From: an uncultured Flavobacteriaceae bacterium
Lineage (GTDB): Bacteria; Bacteroidota; Bacteroidia; Flavobacteriales; Flavobacteriaceae
DNA: 46,030 nt
Reading direction: 5' to 3'
NCBI GenBank assembly: GCA_937959395.1
Contig: CALGLR010000060.1
Location: 1 to 46,030 of the forward strand
Below the pieces are notes generated by a model that saw only the letters and a program-made list of their open reading frames with translations, was not told the origin of the DNA and searched no databases. Position numbers and translations under genes: made by a program. This document shows, in pieces, positions 1 through 7,799 of the stretch (within the stretch, counting starts at the first letter, position 1; every line of letters starts with the position of its first letter).

Positions 1-121
1 TAACATTAATCTTTTGAGTAAAAAGCCAAATTTCTTCGTTAAAAATACTCAGCGTAACCAAGCTATGCTTGTGTTTTTTGCCTTGAACTTCATCTTTTTT
101 CTTAAAAATATTATATGCCAT
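1..121 (-). CDS. 5' end of an unidentified gene, cut by the window edge
   Basis: An open frame starts at the ATG at 121-119 (minus strand) and runs 40 codons to the left edge without a stop. The visible N-terminus begins MAYNIFKKKDEVQGKKHKHS and continues with a beta-strand-like stretch (SLVTLSIFNEEIW). It is rich in lysine at first and has no signal peptide or membrane segment in the visible part. It lies downstream of rpmA in the same direction but beyond a strong terminator, so it is probably a separate transcription unit. I do not recognise the family. The evidence for it is an open frame with a plausible start, nothing more. Confidence 0.5.
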   Translation of the reverse strand, partial: MAYNIFKKKDEVQGKKHKHSLVTLSIFNEEIWLFTQKINV

Positions 122-223
122 TTTATATCAATTTAGCTATACTTTTAACTTTATTTATATCCGAGCTTTAGAAGTATTAGATAGTAATTTCAAAGCATTA
201 CGTTTTTAATTCTTTTGCAACAC

Positions 224-261
224 AAAAAGTCTCAGTGAAATTAATTTCACTGAGACTTTTT
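224..261 (-). terminator. Symmetric intrinsic terminator after rpmA
   Basis: A perfect inverted repeat with 17-nt arms (224-240 and 245-261) and a TTAA loop. The outer part of the arms is A5 on one side and T5 on the other, so the hairpin ends in a T-run on either strand. It begins 20 nt past the rpmA stop and should end the rplU-rpmA transcript. Confidence 0.85.
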
Positions 262-280
262 AATATATTGTTTAGAAATA

Positions 281-541
281 TTAAGCCGTAAAAGGCTCTA
301 TAGAAACATAAGATTTATTATCTTTTTTCTTTGTAAATTTCACTAAACCATCAACTTTAGCATGTAACGTATGGTCTTTTCCTTGATATACGTTTTCAGC
401 CGGGTGATGTGTATTACCACGTTGTCTTAGGATAATGTTTCCTGCAATAGCAGCTTGTCCACCAAATATCTTAACACCTAAACGTTTCGATTCTGATTCT
501 CTACCATTCTTAGAACTACCTACTCCTTTTTTATGAGCCAT
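281..541 (-). CDS. rpmA: 50S ribosomal protein bL27
   Basis: Large-subunit ribosomal protein L27, 86 residues, normal for the family. Its N-terminus reaches the peptidyl-transferase centre. The sequence starts [20 protein letters not shown], and the family hallmarks [18 protein letters not shown] and [12 protein letters not shown] follow in order. No N-terminal cleavable extension of the kind known in Firmicutes is present. It is the second gene of the rplU-rpmA operon, 63 nt after rplU. A small hairpin (TTCCCT, 4-nt loop, AGGGAA; 560-575) sits about 19 nt before its start codon and might affect initiation or processing, which is inference. A strong terminator follows. Confidence 0.98.
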   Translation of the reverse strand: MAHKKGVGSSKNGRESESKRLGVKIFGGQAAIAGNIILRQRGNTHHPAENVYQGKDHTLHAKVDGLVKFTKKKDNKSYVSIEPFTA

Positions 542-604
542 GATCTTAAGGTTTTTTAATTCCCTTGAAAGGGAAGTTTATATTATACTTAAGTGATTTA
601 GCAA

Positions 605-1291
605 TTAAGCTTTACCACCATCTAATTCGTCTTGCCACTTCTTTAGTTCATCCCATTTACCATCAGCAGCTAATTTTGCTTGTGCTGGCCATGTATCAGT
701 TACGTGGTTTCCACGAACTCCTGCAATGATTTCAGAAATTTCAGCTGGGTTAGTTTTAGCTAATTCAGCAAAAGTTGAAATTCCAGCCTCTATTAGAGTC
801 TGAGAAATTTTAGGTCCAATACCTTCGATTTTCTTTAAATCATCAGCTTTTCCAGTTGCTTTTTTAGCAGCAGGTTTTGCTGGAGCAGCAGCTTTCGCCT
901 CTACTTTAGGCTCTTCCTTTTTAGGTGCTGCTTTTTTAGGAGCGACCTTCTTTTCTGCTTTAGCAGCAGGTTTTGCACCTGAAGCTACAATGCTTTCAAT
1001 TACGATTTCAGATAAGGCTTGTCTGTGTCCATTTTTAACACGGTAACCTTTACGTCTTTTCTTTTTGAAAACAATAACTTTATCACCTTTAAGGTGTTTT
1101 AAGACTTTAGCACTTACTTGTGCTCCGCCTATAGCTGGGGCGCCTAAAGTTATTTTGTCACCGTCACCAATTAAAAGAACATTATCGAAAGAAACTTTCT
1201 TACCCTCTTCTGTTGCTAAACGATTAACAAAAACTTTTTGGTCTTTTTCAACTTTGAATTGATGCCCTGCTATCTCTACAATTGCGTACAT
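605..1291 (-). CDS. rplU: 50S ribosomal protein bL21 with C-terminal helix-hairpin-helix extension
   Basis: Residues 1-103 are a normal bL21: MYAIVEIAGHQFKVEKDQ at the start, IGDGDKITLGAP in the middle, and the 23S rRNA-binding basic stretch KKKRRKGYRVKNGHRQ at about 77-91. The protein continues to 228 residues, more than twice the usual length of about 103. Residues 104-148 are a flexible Ala/Lys/Pro-rich linker. From about 149 there is a helix-hairpin-helix segment (DDLKKIEGIGPKISQTLIEA, then a second helix with AELAKTNPAEISEII) and a short tail ending DELDGGKA. Similar long L21 proteins are known in flavobacteria. The role of the tail is unknown; binding to rRNA or another nucleic acid is inferred from the HhH fold. 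First gene of the rplU-rpmA operon with a clear promoter at 1355-1385. Confidence 0.96.
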   Translation of the reverse strand: MYAIVEIAGHQFKVEKDQKVFVNRLATEEGKKVSFDNVLLIGDGDKITLGAPAIGGAQVSAKVLKHLKGDKVIVFKKKRRKGYRVKNGHRQALSEIVIESIVASGAKPAAKAEKKVAPKKAAPKKEEPKVEAKAAAPAKPAAKKATGKADDLKKIEGIGPKISQTLIEAGISTFAELAKTNPAEISEIIAGVRGNHVTDTWPAQAKLAADGKWDELKKWQDELDGGKA

Positions 1292-1354
1292 AGCGTAACG
1301 TTTTTATTAATTTAATTTGTTTAATATGCGTGCTTCCTATTTAGAAAGCGGATG

Positions 1355-1385
1355 CAAATATACGCCTAATTAATTAATCTACAAA
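1355..1385 (-). promoter_or_regulatory. Bacteroidota-type promoter for rplU-rpmA
   Basis: On the minus strand, TTTG (1385-1382) is followed after 19 nt by TATATTTG (1362-1355). This matches the Bacteroidota sigma-ABfr consensus TTTG-N19-TAnnTTTG exactly. It predicts a transcription start near 1350 and a leader of about 60 nt before rplU. Confidence 0.75.
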
Positions 1386-1437
1386 CGTTTTTATGGCTGA
1401 AAATAGTATTTTTTCTAGAAAATTAGAGTCAAGAATC

Positions 1438-1932
1438 TTAGTCTACTTTTCGAAGAGGAGGTCTTTCATCTTTAAAATCATGTTTTATATAAGGAATATT
1501 TCTACTTACTTTAAAAAGTTGCATACAAGTTAATGTTAAAACTACTGTAGTTGCAAATCCCATTATAGCAACAACAAAACTTACTAAACCAACTCCTACA
1601 TTATAATCACCTTTAAAAACCACAAGTAAATTTGATAAAAAGCTAGGATTAGCTTCAGTAGCATAAAACAAAAAGAAAGCAGTAAAAATAAGTGTTCCAA
1701 TAAATCCAGATATTATTCCAGCGGCAAAGCCACCAGCATAGGTAAAACGTTTACCACGCTCTAGTTTATAATAACGTATCGTTTCATAAATTCCGAAACC
1801 AGTAATAACACCATTAAACAAACTAAAAAAAGGCTTAGTATGTAGTCCTATTAAAGAAAGAATCAAAAAAAAGGACACTAAAACGGCACTAATTATAATA
1901 CCGAAACGAATAGGTAATGCTAAATTATTCAT
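1438..1932 (-). CDS. DUF4199 family membrane protein
   Basis: A 164-residue integral membrane protein resembling the DUF4199 family of Bacteroidota. Its function is unknown. Hydrophobic segments lie at roughly residues 10-27, 35-50, 65-90 and 115-140, separated by short charged loops, including YYKLERGKRFTYAGGF between the second and third. The tail after about 145 is charged and cytoplasmic-like. The open frame can be extended to a GTG at 1941, but I chose the ATG at 1932 because MNNLALPIRFG fits the usual short N-terminus. It stands alone, divergent from the M16 peptidase pair and upstream of rplU in the same direction, with no visible link to either. Confidence 0.75.
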   Translation of the reverse strand: MNNLALPIRFGIIISAVLVSFFLILSLIGLHTKPFFSLFNGVITGFGIYETIRYYKLERGKRFTYAGGFAAGIISGFIGTLIFTAFFLFYATEANPSFLSNLLVVFKGDYNVGVGLVSFVVAIMGFATTVVLTLTCMQLFKVSRNIPYIKHDFKDERPPLRKVD

Positions 1933-2126
1933 AACAAACACTTTAATTAAAATTAAAACACAAATTAAATTACACTAAAAAAATATCAAAAGCTATAATT
2001 TGCTGTTAAATTTTAGTTTTTAAACTATAAAATGACCATTCATATTCTTATTTTTGCTTAGGCTTTGTAACATTATTCACACGTTGTAGTCTAACACTTA
2101 AAATCAAATAACTAAAACAATTTAAA

Positions 2127-3446
2127 ATGAAAAAAGGCATATTCTCATTAGCTGCTTTTGTAATTGCTAGCTTTACAGCTAATGCTCAAGAAGTTAAGTT
2201 TGAAGAGTACGATTTAGATAACGGCATGCATGTTATTTTACATCAAGACAATTCGGCTCCAGTGGTAACAACTTCTGTGATGTACCATGTTGGTGCAAAA
2301 GACGAAAACCCTGAGCGAACAGGATTCGCTCACTTTTTTGAACATCTTTTATTTGAAGGCACTAAAAATATAGATCGTGGTGAATGGTTTACAATTGTAA
2401 CTTCTAATGGCGGTAGTAATAATGCGAATACTACCGATGACAGAACGTATTATTATGAAGTTTTCCCTTCTAATAGTTTAGAGTTAGGATTATGGATGGA
2501 ATCTGAACGCTTATTACACCCAATAATCAATCAAATAGGTGTAGATACTCAAAACGAAGTGGTAAAAGAAGAAAAACGTTTAAGAGTTGACAATGCACCC
2601 TACGGAAATATTTTAGCCGAAATTAAAAAATACATGTTCAAAAAGCATCCTTATAAAGGAACTACCATTGGCAAAATGGAGCACCTAGACGCTGCAACTT
2701 TAGAAGAATTTCAGGCTTTTAATAAAAAATTCTACACGCCTAATAATGCTGTTTTAGTAGTTGCAGGTGATATTAATGTATCGGATACTAAAAAAATGAT
2801 TAAAGATTACTTTGGCCCAATCCCTAGAGGTGAAAATGTAACACGTAATTTTCCGAAAGAAGACCCAATTACCTCGCCTTTAAGAGGAAAAGCTTACGAT
2901 GCTAATATTCAAATTCCTGCAGTAATTGCTGCTTATAGAACTCCTTCTTTCAAAGAAAAAGAGTCCTATATTTTAGACATGATATCTACTTATTTAAGTG
3001 ATGGAAAAACCTCTAAGCTCTACAAAAAATTGGTGGATGAGAAAAAAATGGCATTACAAGTTCAAGCTGTAAATCTTAAACAAGAGGATTATGGGACCTA
3101 CGCCCTTCTTGCTTTGCCTTTAGGAGATATACCTTTAGATAAATTAGTTGCCGAAATGGATGAAGAAATCGTAAAGATCCAGAATCAATTAATTTCTGAA
3201 AAAGACTATCAAAAACTTCAAAACAAATTCGAAAACAATTTTGTTAATTCAAATTCAAGTGTTTCTGGTATTGCTAATTCTTTAGCGCGTTACCATATGC
3301 TTTATGGAGATACTAATTTAATTAACAACCAAATTGATATATACCGATCTATAACTAGAGATGACATTAAAAACGTTGCGATGAAATACTTAAATCCAAA
3401 CCAACGTGTAATCTTAGATTATTTACCAAAAAAAGAAGAAAACTAA
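2127..3446 (+). CDS. M16 family zinc metallopeptidase, catalytic partner
   Basis: A 439-residue secreted peptidase of the M16 (pitrilysin/insulinase) family with a cleavable signal peptide (about residues 1-20, ending TANAQ). The inverted zinc motif HxxEH is intact as HFFEH at 69-73, and the third ligand is supplied by the glutamates in NEVVKEEK (148/149). The N-terminal M16 domain covers about 25-180 and the M16_C domain about 185-410 (NNAVLVVAGD at its start). It ends 30 nt before a second M16 gene that lacks the zinc motif; such pairs usually form one active peptidase with a catalytic and a structural subunit. Probably periplasmic or outer-membrane associated. Substrate unknown. A TAnnTTTG-like box (2049-2056) lies upstream without a clear -33 element. 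Confidence 0.93.
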   Translation: MKKGIFSLAAFVIASFTANAQEVKFEEYDLDNGMHVILHQDNSAPVVTTSVMYHVGAKDENPERTGFAHFFEHLLFEGTKNIDRGEWFTIVTSNGGSNNANTTDDRTYYYEVFPSNSLELGLWMESERLLHPIINQIGVDTQNEVVKEEKRLRVDNAPYGNILAEIKKYMFKKHPYKGTTIGKMEHLDAATLEEFQAFNKKFYTPNNAVLVVAGDINVSDTKKMIKDYFGPIPRGENVTRNFPKEDPITSPLRGKAYDANIQIPAVIAAYRTPSFKEKESYILDMISTYLSDGKTSKLYKKLVDEKKMALQVQAVNLKQEDYGTYALLALPLGDIPLDKLVAEMDEEIVKIQNQLISEKDYQKLQNKFENNFVNSNSSVSGIANSLARYHMLYGDTNLINNQIDIYRSITRDDIKNVAMKYLNPNQRVILDYLPKKEEN

Positions 3447-3476
3447 ACATATAATTTGACAGTCATAAATATCAAA

Positions 3477-5567
3477 ATGAAAACAATGAAAACAAAAATA
3501 ACAGCATTAATCGCCTTGTTTTTATTATCAATTTCGGCAACTGCTCAAATTGATAGATCTAAACAACCTAAACCAGGACCCGCTCCAAAAATAGCATTAG
3601 AAGTCCCTGGAGAATTCGAATTAAAAAACGGACTTAAAGTTCTTGTCGTAGAAAATCACAAATTACCACGTGTTTCTTACTCTTTAAGAATAGACAATAA
3701 ACCAACACTAGAAGGTAATATATCAGGGGTTTCAAGTATTCTAGGAGACATGTTAGGCAACGGAACTAACAATATCTCTAAAGATGCATTTAATGAAGAA
3801 ATAGATTTTTTAGGCGCAAGATTAAGTTTTGGTTCTAGTAGCGCCTTTGCGAGTTCTTTATCTAAATATTCAGACCGTATTTTAGAATTAATGGCAGACG
3901 CAGCAATGAACCCACTATTAACTGAAGAAGAATTTCAAAAAGAAAAAGAAAAAGCTCTTGAAGGAATTAAATCTACTGAAAAAAGTGTTGATGCTGTTGC
4001 TTCTCGTGTAAAAGACGTATTGTCTTATGGAATAAAACATCCTAAGGGAGAATATATTACAGAAGAAACATTAAATGCGATCACTTTAGATGATGTTAAA
4101 TCGTATTACAGAAAAAATTTTAACCCAAATAATGCCTATTTAGTTGTTGTTGGTGATGTTAATTTCAAAGACGTAGAAAAGCAAGTAAAAAAACAATTTA
4201 AAAAGTGGAGTGCTGGTCCAGACATTTCAAGATCTGTTCCTCCAACCAGAAACAATGCACCGTACACTCAGATTAATTTTATAGACATGCCTAATGCTGT
4301 ACAATCTAACATCTCAGTAAATAGCAATGTGAAATTAAAAATGAACGACCCAGATTACCATGCAGTACTAATTGCAAATAAAATATTAGGTGGTGGTTTT
4401 AACTCGTACCTTAATATGAATTTACGCGAAGAGCATGGTTATACTTATGGTGCACGATCTAGCGTTGGGATAGATCGTTATGGAGCTTCCCGTTTTAGTG
4501 CTAGCACAGCGGTTAGAAATGCAGTTACTGATAGTGCTGTTGTTCAATCTCTAAAAGAAATTAACCGTATTAAAAACGAAAATGTAACTTACGATGCACT
4601 TAAAAATGCAAAAGCAAAATATGTAGGTGATTTTGTTTTGGCTCTTGAACGCCCACAAACTATTTCTAATTATGCTTTAAATATAAAAATTAATGAATTG
4701 CCTAAAGATTTTTATAGGACTTACCTTCAAAAAATTAATGCAGTTACTATTGAAGATGTAAAGCGTGTGGCTAATAAATATTTTACAACGGAAAATGCCA
4801 GAGTTGTTGTTGTAGGAAAAGGTAGTGAAGTTGTTGCAAACTTAGAGAAAACAGGAATTCCTATTGAATATTTTGACAAATATGCAAACCCTACTAAAAA
4901 ACCTGTATTTTCAAAACCAATTCCTACTGGAGTAAGTGTACAATCTATTATGGATAATTACCTTAAAGCCATTGGAGGCAAAGCTAACGCTGAAAATATT
5001 AAATCTACAGTTTCTAATGCTAATGTAACCGTTCAAGGTGCTCCTTTTCCTATTACTGCTGAATTAAAAGTAATGGCTCCAAATAAAGAGTCTATGGAAA
5101 TGAGCGCTCAAGGAATGGGTGTTATTATGAAGCAAAAATGGAATGGTGAATCGGGTTATGCTGAGCAAGGCGGACAAAAAAGACCAATGTCTGATAAAGA
5201 AATTGCTGATAAAAAAGCGGAAGGCAATTCTTTATTTCCAGAATTAAGCTACAATGCTTCAGAAATAGCATTAGAAAGTATCGTTGCTATTGAAGGTGCC
5301 GATAACTATAAAATAAAAGTAACTAAAGGAGATAAAAGCTCTTATAGATATTACGATGTAAGTACGAATTTATTAACACGTGCTGAATCGACTACCGAAG
5401 CTCAAGGTCAAACAATTACTTCTGTTGTAGATTATGGAAAGTATACTGCCGTAAATGGCATACAGTTTCCGTTTACTATGAATATAAAAGCTGGTCCTCA
5501 GGTTATTTCTATGGTTATGACTAGTATAAAAGTTAATGAAGGTGTTACTGAAGCAGACTTTAATTAA
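3477..5567 (+). CDS. M16 family peptidase-like subunit, zinc site absent, with C-terminal extra domain
   Basis: 696 residues with a signal peptide (MKTMKTKITALIALFLLSIS, cut after TATAQ). The frame is open back to a TTG at 3456, but the ATG at 3477 gives the better signal peptide; a second ATG at 3486 is also possible. Two M16-type domains cover about 45-480. Where the HxxEH helix is expected the sequence reads SSILGDMLGNGTN, so no zinc can bind and the protein cannot be a peptidase alone. The substrate-side features of M16 non-catalytic subunits are present (NLREEHGYTYGARSS). From about 490 there is an added domain of roughly 205 residues resembling the lipid-binding LolA/LppX-type beta fold; that is a weak structural impression. 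Co-transcribed with the catalytic M16 gene. Confidence 0.9.
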   Translation: MKTMKTKITALIALFLLSISATAQIDRSKQPKPGPAPKIALEVPGEFELKNGLKVLVVENHKLPRVSYSLRIDNKPTLEGNISGVSSILGDMLGNGTNNISKDAFNEEIDFLGARLSFGSSSAFASSLSKYSDRILELMADAAMNPLLTEEEFQKEKEKALEGIKSTEKSVDAVASRVKDVLSYGIKHPKGEYITEETLNAITLDDVKSYYRKNFNPNNAYLVVVGDVNFKDVEKQVKKQFKKWSAGPDISRSVPPTRNNAPYTQINFIDMPNAVQSNISVNSNVKLKMNDPDYHAVLIANKILGGGFNSYLNMNLREEHGYTYGARSSVGIDRYGASRFSASTAVRNAVTDSAVVQSLKEINRIKNENVTYDALKNAKAKYVGDFVLALERPQTISNYALNIKINELPKDFYRTYLQKINAVTIEDVKRVANKYFTTENARVVVVGKGSEVVANLEKTGIPIEYFDKYANPTKKPVFSKPIPTGVSVQSIMDNYLKAIGGKANAENIKSTVSNANVTVQGAPFPITAELKVMAPNKESMEMSAQGMGVIMKQKWNGESGYAEQGGQKRPMSDKEIADKKAEGNSLFPELSYNASEIALESIVAIEGADNYKIKVTKGDKSSYRYYDVSTNLLTRAESTTEAQGQTITSVVDYGKYTAVNGIQFPFTMNIKAGPQVISMVMTSIKVNEGVTEADFN

Positions 5568-5608
5568 GATTCGACTACGCTTATTCTGCTTCATATAATT
5601 AAAAGATT

Positions 5609-5641
5609 AGACCTGACAAGTTTTTAAAACCTGTCAGGTCT
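5609..5641. terminator. Palindrome between convergent genes, probable terminator or dispersed repeat
   Basis: AGACCTGACA (5609-5618) and TGTCAGGTCT (5632-5641) form a perfect 10-bp stem around a 13-nt A/T-rich loop. It sits between the 3' ends of the M16 operon (plus) and the transporter gene (minus), as expected for a two-way terminator. No strong T-run follows. From memory, near-identical palindromes occur between genes in other Flavobacteriaceae, so it may be a repeated element; I cannot confirm this here. Confidence 0.55.
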
Positions 5642-5664
5642 ATTAGTTTCTAGTCGGCTTCTTT

Positions 5665-6537
5665 TTATTTCTTATTAGCGAGATAAACACCTATCAAAAT
5701 TACAACAGTAGCAACACCTTGCAACCAACCAAATAGCTCACCATCTGCAAAACCCCATACTAGTGCTACTATTGGCATTAAATAAGTAACAGACGAAGCA
5801 AAAACAGGAGTAGAGATTTGTATTAAATTATTAAATAACACTTTAGCTAATGCTGTTCCAAAAAGTGATAAAATAGTAACATAAATTAATGACCACTTTA
5901 AATCTGGATTATTTAATGTTTCTGTTTTAAAAAAACCAGCAAATATAAGCACCACAACGGCAGGCAAGATAATAGGAACAAAACTTCCCGCTGCTATTGT
6001 TAATGGTTTTACACCTTGTAAATAACGTTTAACAATATTTACATTAGTAGCATACATAAATGTAGAAACAATTACAAAGCCTGCGAACAAGTAATTCTGA
6101 TTAGGGTTTAATTCAGCACCTTTTAATATTAAAATAGCTGTTCCTACAAAACCAATTATAACTCCAATAGTTTGCCTTTTAGTTGTTGTTACTTTAAATA
6201 ATGCTAAACCCAGCAAAATAGTATTAAGCGGGGTGAGTGAATTTAAAATAGAAACGACTGCACTATCTATTTCAGTTTCTGCTATTGCAAAGAAAAAGGA
6301 AGGAAAAAAAGATCCTAAAAAACCAGAAATAATAATCCATTTCCATTTGTTTTTTTCAATCGTTTTTAAACCTTTATATCCTGCAATTAATAAAAAGAAC
6401 CCTGTAATAATAATTCGAAGTGCACCAAGCTGATATGGTGTTAAACCTAATAGCCCTTTTTTAATAAGTATAAAAGACGTTCCCCAAATAAGTGACAATA
6501 TGAATAAATACAGCCATTTTTTGTTTTTATTTTGCAT
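5665..6537 (-). CDS. EamA/DMT superfamily transporter
   Basis: 290 residues, about ten membrane segments, arranged as two EamA repeats (about 8-140 and 150-288), which is the standard length for the drug/metabolite transporter superfamily. Typical motifs are the N-terminal FILSLIWGTSFILIKKGL, the SLTPLNTILLGLALF at the end of the first repeat, and SVTYLMPIVALVWGF in the second. The substrate cannot be read from sequence; members export amino acids, nucleosides or other small metabolites. The gene is divergent from the HMA lipoprotein gene, 105 nt apart, and convergent with the M16 operon. Confidence 0.9.
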   Translation of the reverse strand: MQNKNKKWLYLFILSLIWGTSFILIKKGLLGLTPYQLGALRIIITGFFLLIAGYKGLKTIEKNKWKWIIISGFLGSFFPSFFFAIAETEIDSAVVSILNSLTPLNTILLGLALFKVTTTKRQTIGVIIGFVGTAILILKGAELNPNQNYLFAGFVIVSTFMYATNVNIVKRYLQGVKPLTIAAGSFVPIILPAVVVLIFAGFFKTETLNNPDLKWSLIYVTILSLFGTALAKVLFNNLIQISTPVFASSVTYLMPIVALVWGFADGELFGWLQGVATVVILIGVYLANKK

Positions 6538-6598
6538 AGAGATTGTTTAAACACTGCAAAAATCGAGTATTTTAAGACAATAACTTCCTATTATTTAT

Positions 6599-6606
6599 TA
6601 ATTTTG
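6599..6606 (+). promoter_or_regulatory. Probable -7 element for the HMA lipoprotein gene
   Basis: TAATTTTG matches the Bacteroidota TAnnTTTG -7 box 36 nt before the chosen ATG at 6643. No good -33 TTTG is seen at the right distance. Its position also argues against the longer open frame starting at 6532. Confidence 0.45.
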
Positions 6607-6642
6607 CATGCAACAAATTACCTAACCCATAAAGCAATAAAA

Positions 6643-7044
6643 ATGATAAAAAACCTTTTACTTATAATAGCTATAACTTTATTTACAGTGAGCTGTAAAA
6701 AAGAAACAGCTCCAGAAATTAAAACTATAGAAACGACTGCTGAAAAAACAATAGTAAATTCTAAGCCAAATTTTAATCCTAATGCAACATTTGCAAAAGC
6801 TGAGTTTAAAATAGAAGGCATGACATGTGCAATGGGATGCGCTAAAACTATTGAAAAGAAAATAGCTAAAATGGAAGGCGTAAAAAGTGCGACTGTCGAT
6901 TTTAAAAATGAATTAGCTATGGTAGAGTATGACAATGCTATAGTTACAACGAATAGCCTTGAAAAAACAGTAACTAGTGTTGCTGATGTTTATAAAGTAA
7001 AAAACATGAAAACTGTGGCTGATTTTTATACTACAGAAGAATAA
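6643..7044 (+). CDS. Heavy-metal-associated (HMA) domain lipoprotein
   Basis: 133 residues. The start at 6643 gives a classical lipoprotein signal (MIKNLLLIIAITLFTVSCKK, lipidated Cys18). The open frame extends upstream to 6532, but that stretch has no signal-like sequence and contains a promoter box. Residues about 52-118 form an HMA (ferredoxin-like) domain with the metal loop GMTCAMGCAKT. The cysteines C62 and C66 are spaced CxxxC instead of the usual CxxC, a variant I recall in other Bacteroidota proteins of this type. It is probably anchored at the periplasmic side of a membrane and binds Cu(I) or a similar soft metal; the metal is inferred from the family. It is a single-gene unit ending in a strong terminator. 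Confidence 0.88.
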   Translation: MIKNLLLIIAITLFTVSCKKETAPEIKTIETTAEKTIVNSKPNFNPNATFAKAEFKIEGMTCAMGCAKTIEKKIAKMEGVKSATVDFKNELAMVEYDNAIVTTNSLEKTVTSVADVYKVKNMKTVADFYTTEE

Positions 7045-7062
7045 GTGTGTTTTACATGAAAT

Positions 7063-7100
7063 AAAAAGACCATTTAGTTTTTAAGCTAAATGGTCTTTTT
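7063..7100. terminator. Bidirectional terminator between the HMA gene and gldD
   Basis: A perfect 15-bp inverted repeat: AAAAAGACCATTTAG at 7063-7077 and its complement at 7086-7100, with an 8-nt loop. T5 ends the hairpin on both strands, which suits two convergent genes. Confidence 0.85.
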
Positions 7101-7121
7101 ATTTTAGAGTACTGTTATTAA

Positions 7122-7727
7122 TTATTTCCACTTAAGCGTTTCCATAATATGTTTTATATCTTTTTGTAAATAATTCGCAGCTGGAAGAATCGAATCATAA
7201 TTGGGTTTTGCGTAAAAATATAACGAACCCGTTAAAAAATGGTTTGTACTATCTGTAACATAAAATTGGGATTGCGAAGCAGCATTACCGCCTACCTCAT
7301 ATAACATTCCATATACTCTTCTTTTGTTATCCTCAAAAAGTTGCTCTGCTATTTCATCTGCTTTTTGAGTATGCTCTTGTGTGAAATTTTGAGCATCACG
7401 TAAAAAATCATTTAAATATTTTTTATTACCATCTATACTTTTATAAGTTAAATAAATAGTTCCTTTAAGATTAGGGTATTCTATATTTATCCCATAACTC
7501 GTTGTATTCCCTTTTAATGTTTTTGTTTTTAAGTTTTTACCTAAAATATTACGATCAAAAGTAAAAGGCATTTTTGTAATATCTTCTGTTTTATATGTTG
7601 CTTCTGGGTATTCTAAACGCAAAAATGCTTTAGGTTTTGGTGTAGAGTCACCTTCGCAGCTACTTAATAAAAAAACAACTGTAATTAATAAGCTTGAAAG
7701 TATATAAATGCGTGTTTGTTTTCTCAT
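7122..7727 (-). CDS. gldD: Gliding motility lipoprotein GldD
   Basis: 201-residue lipoprotein required for gliding motility in Flavobacterium johnsoniae, where it is needed for a stable T9SS/gliding machine. The signal peptide ends in the lipobox LLSSC with Cys24. The mature part has the GldD pattern PKAFLRLEYPEATY near the N-terminus, then IEYPNLKGTIYLTY and FYVTDSTNHFLTGSLYF. There are no enzymatic motifs. It is the last gene of mutY-ssb-gldE-gldD, 72 nt after gldE; the same neighbours are found in other flavobacteria, which strongly supports the name. Confidence 0.93.
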   Translation of the reverse strand: MRKQTRIYILSSLLITVVFLLSSCEGDSTPKPKAFLRLEYPEATYKTEDITKMPFTFDRNILGKNLKTKTLKGNTTSYGINIEYPNLKGTIYLTYKSIDGNKKYLNDFLRDAQNFTQEHTQKADEIAEQLFEDNKRRVYGMLYEVGGNAASQSQFYVTDSTNHFLTGSLYFYAKPNYDSILPAANYLQKDIKHIMETLKWK

Positions 7728-7799
7728 TCTATAATTATAGGTTTAACCGTTGTAAATCTATGCTATGCTATGGTATTAACTTAGTTTTTGTACTAAAAA

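Noticed and set aside
6532-6642. N-terminal extension of the HMA lipoprotein frame
   Set aside because: It lacks a signal peptide, overlaps the 5' end of the divergent transporter gene and contains a promoter box. The ATG at 6643 gives a proper lipoprotein signal.
6618-6935. 105-residue minus-strand frame with hydrophobic segments
   Set aside because: It lies entirely antisense to the HMA lipoprotein gene, and its hydrophobicity is the usual by-product of antisense reading of A/T-rich coding DNA.
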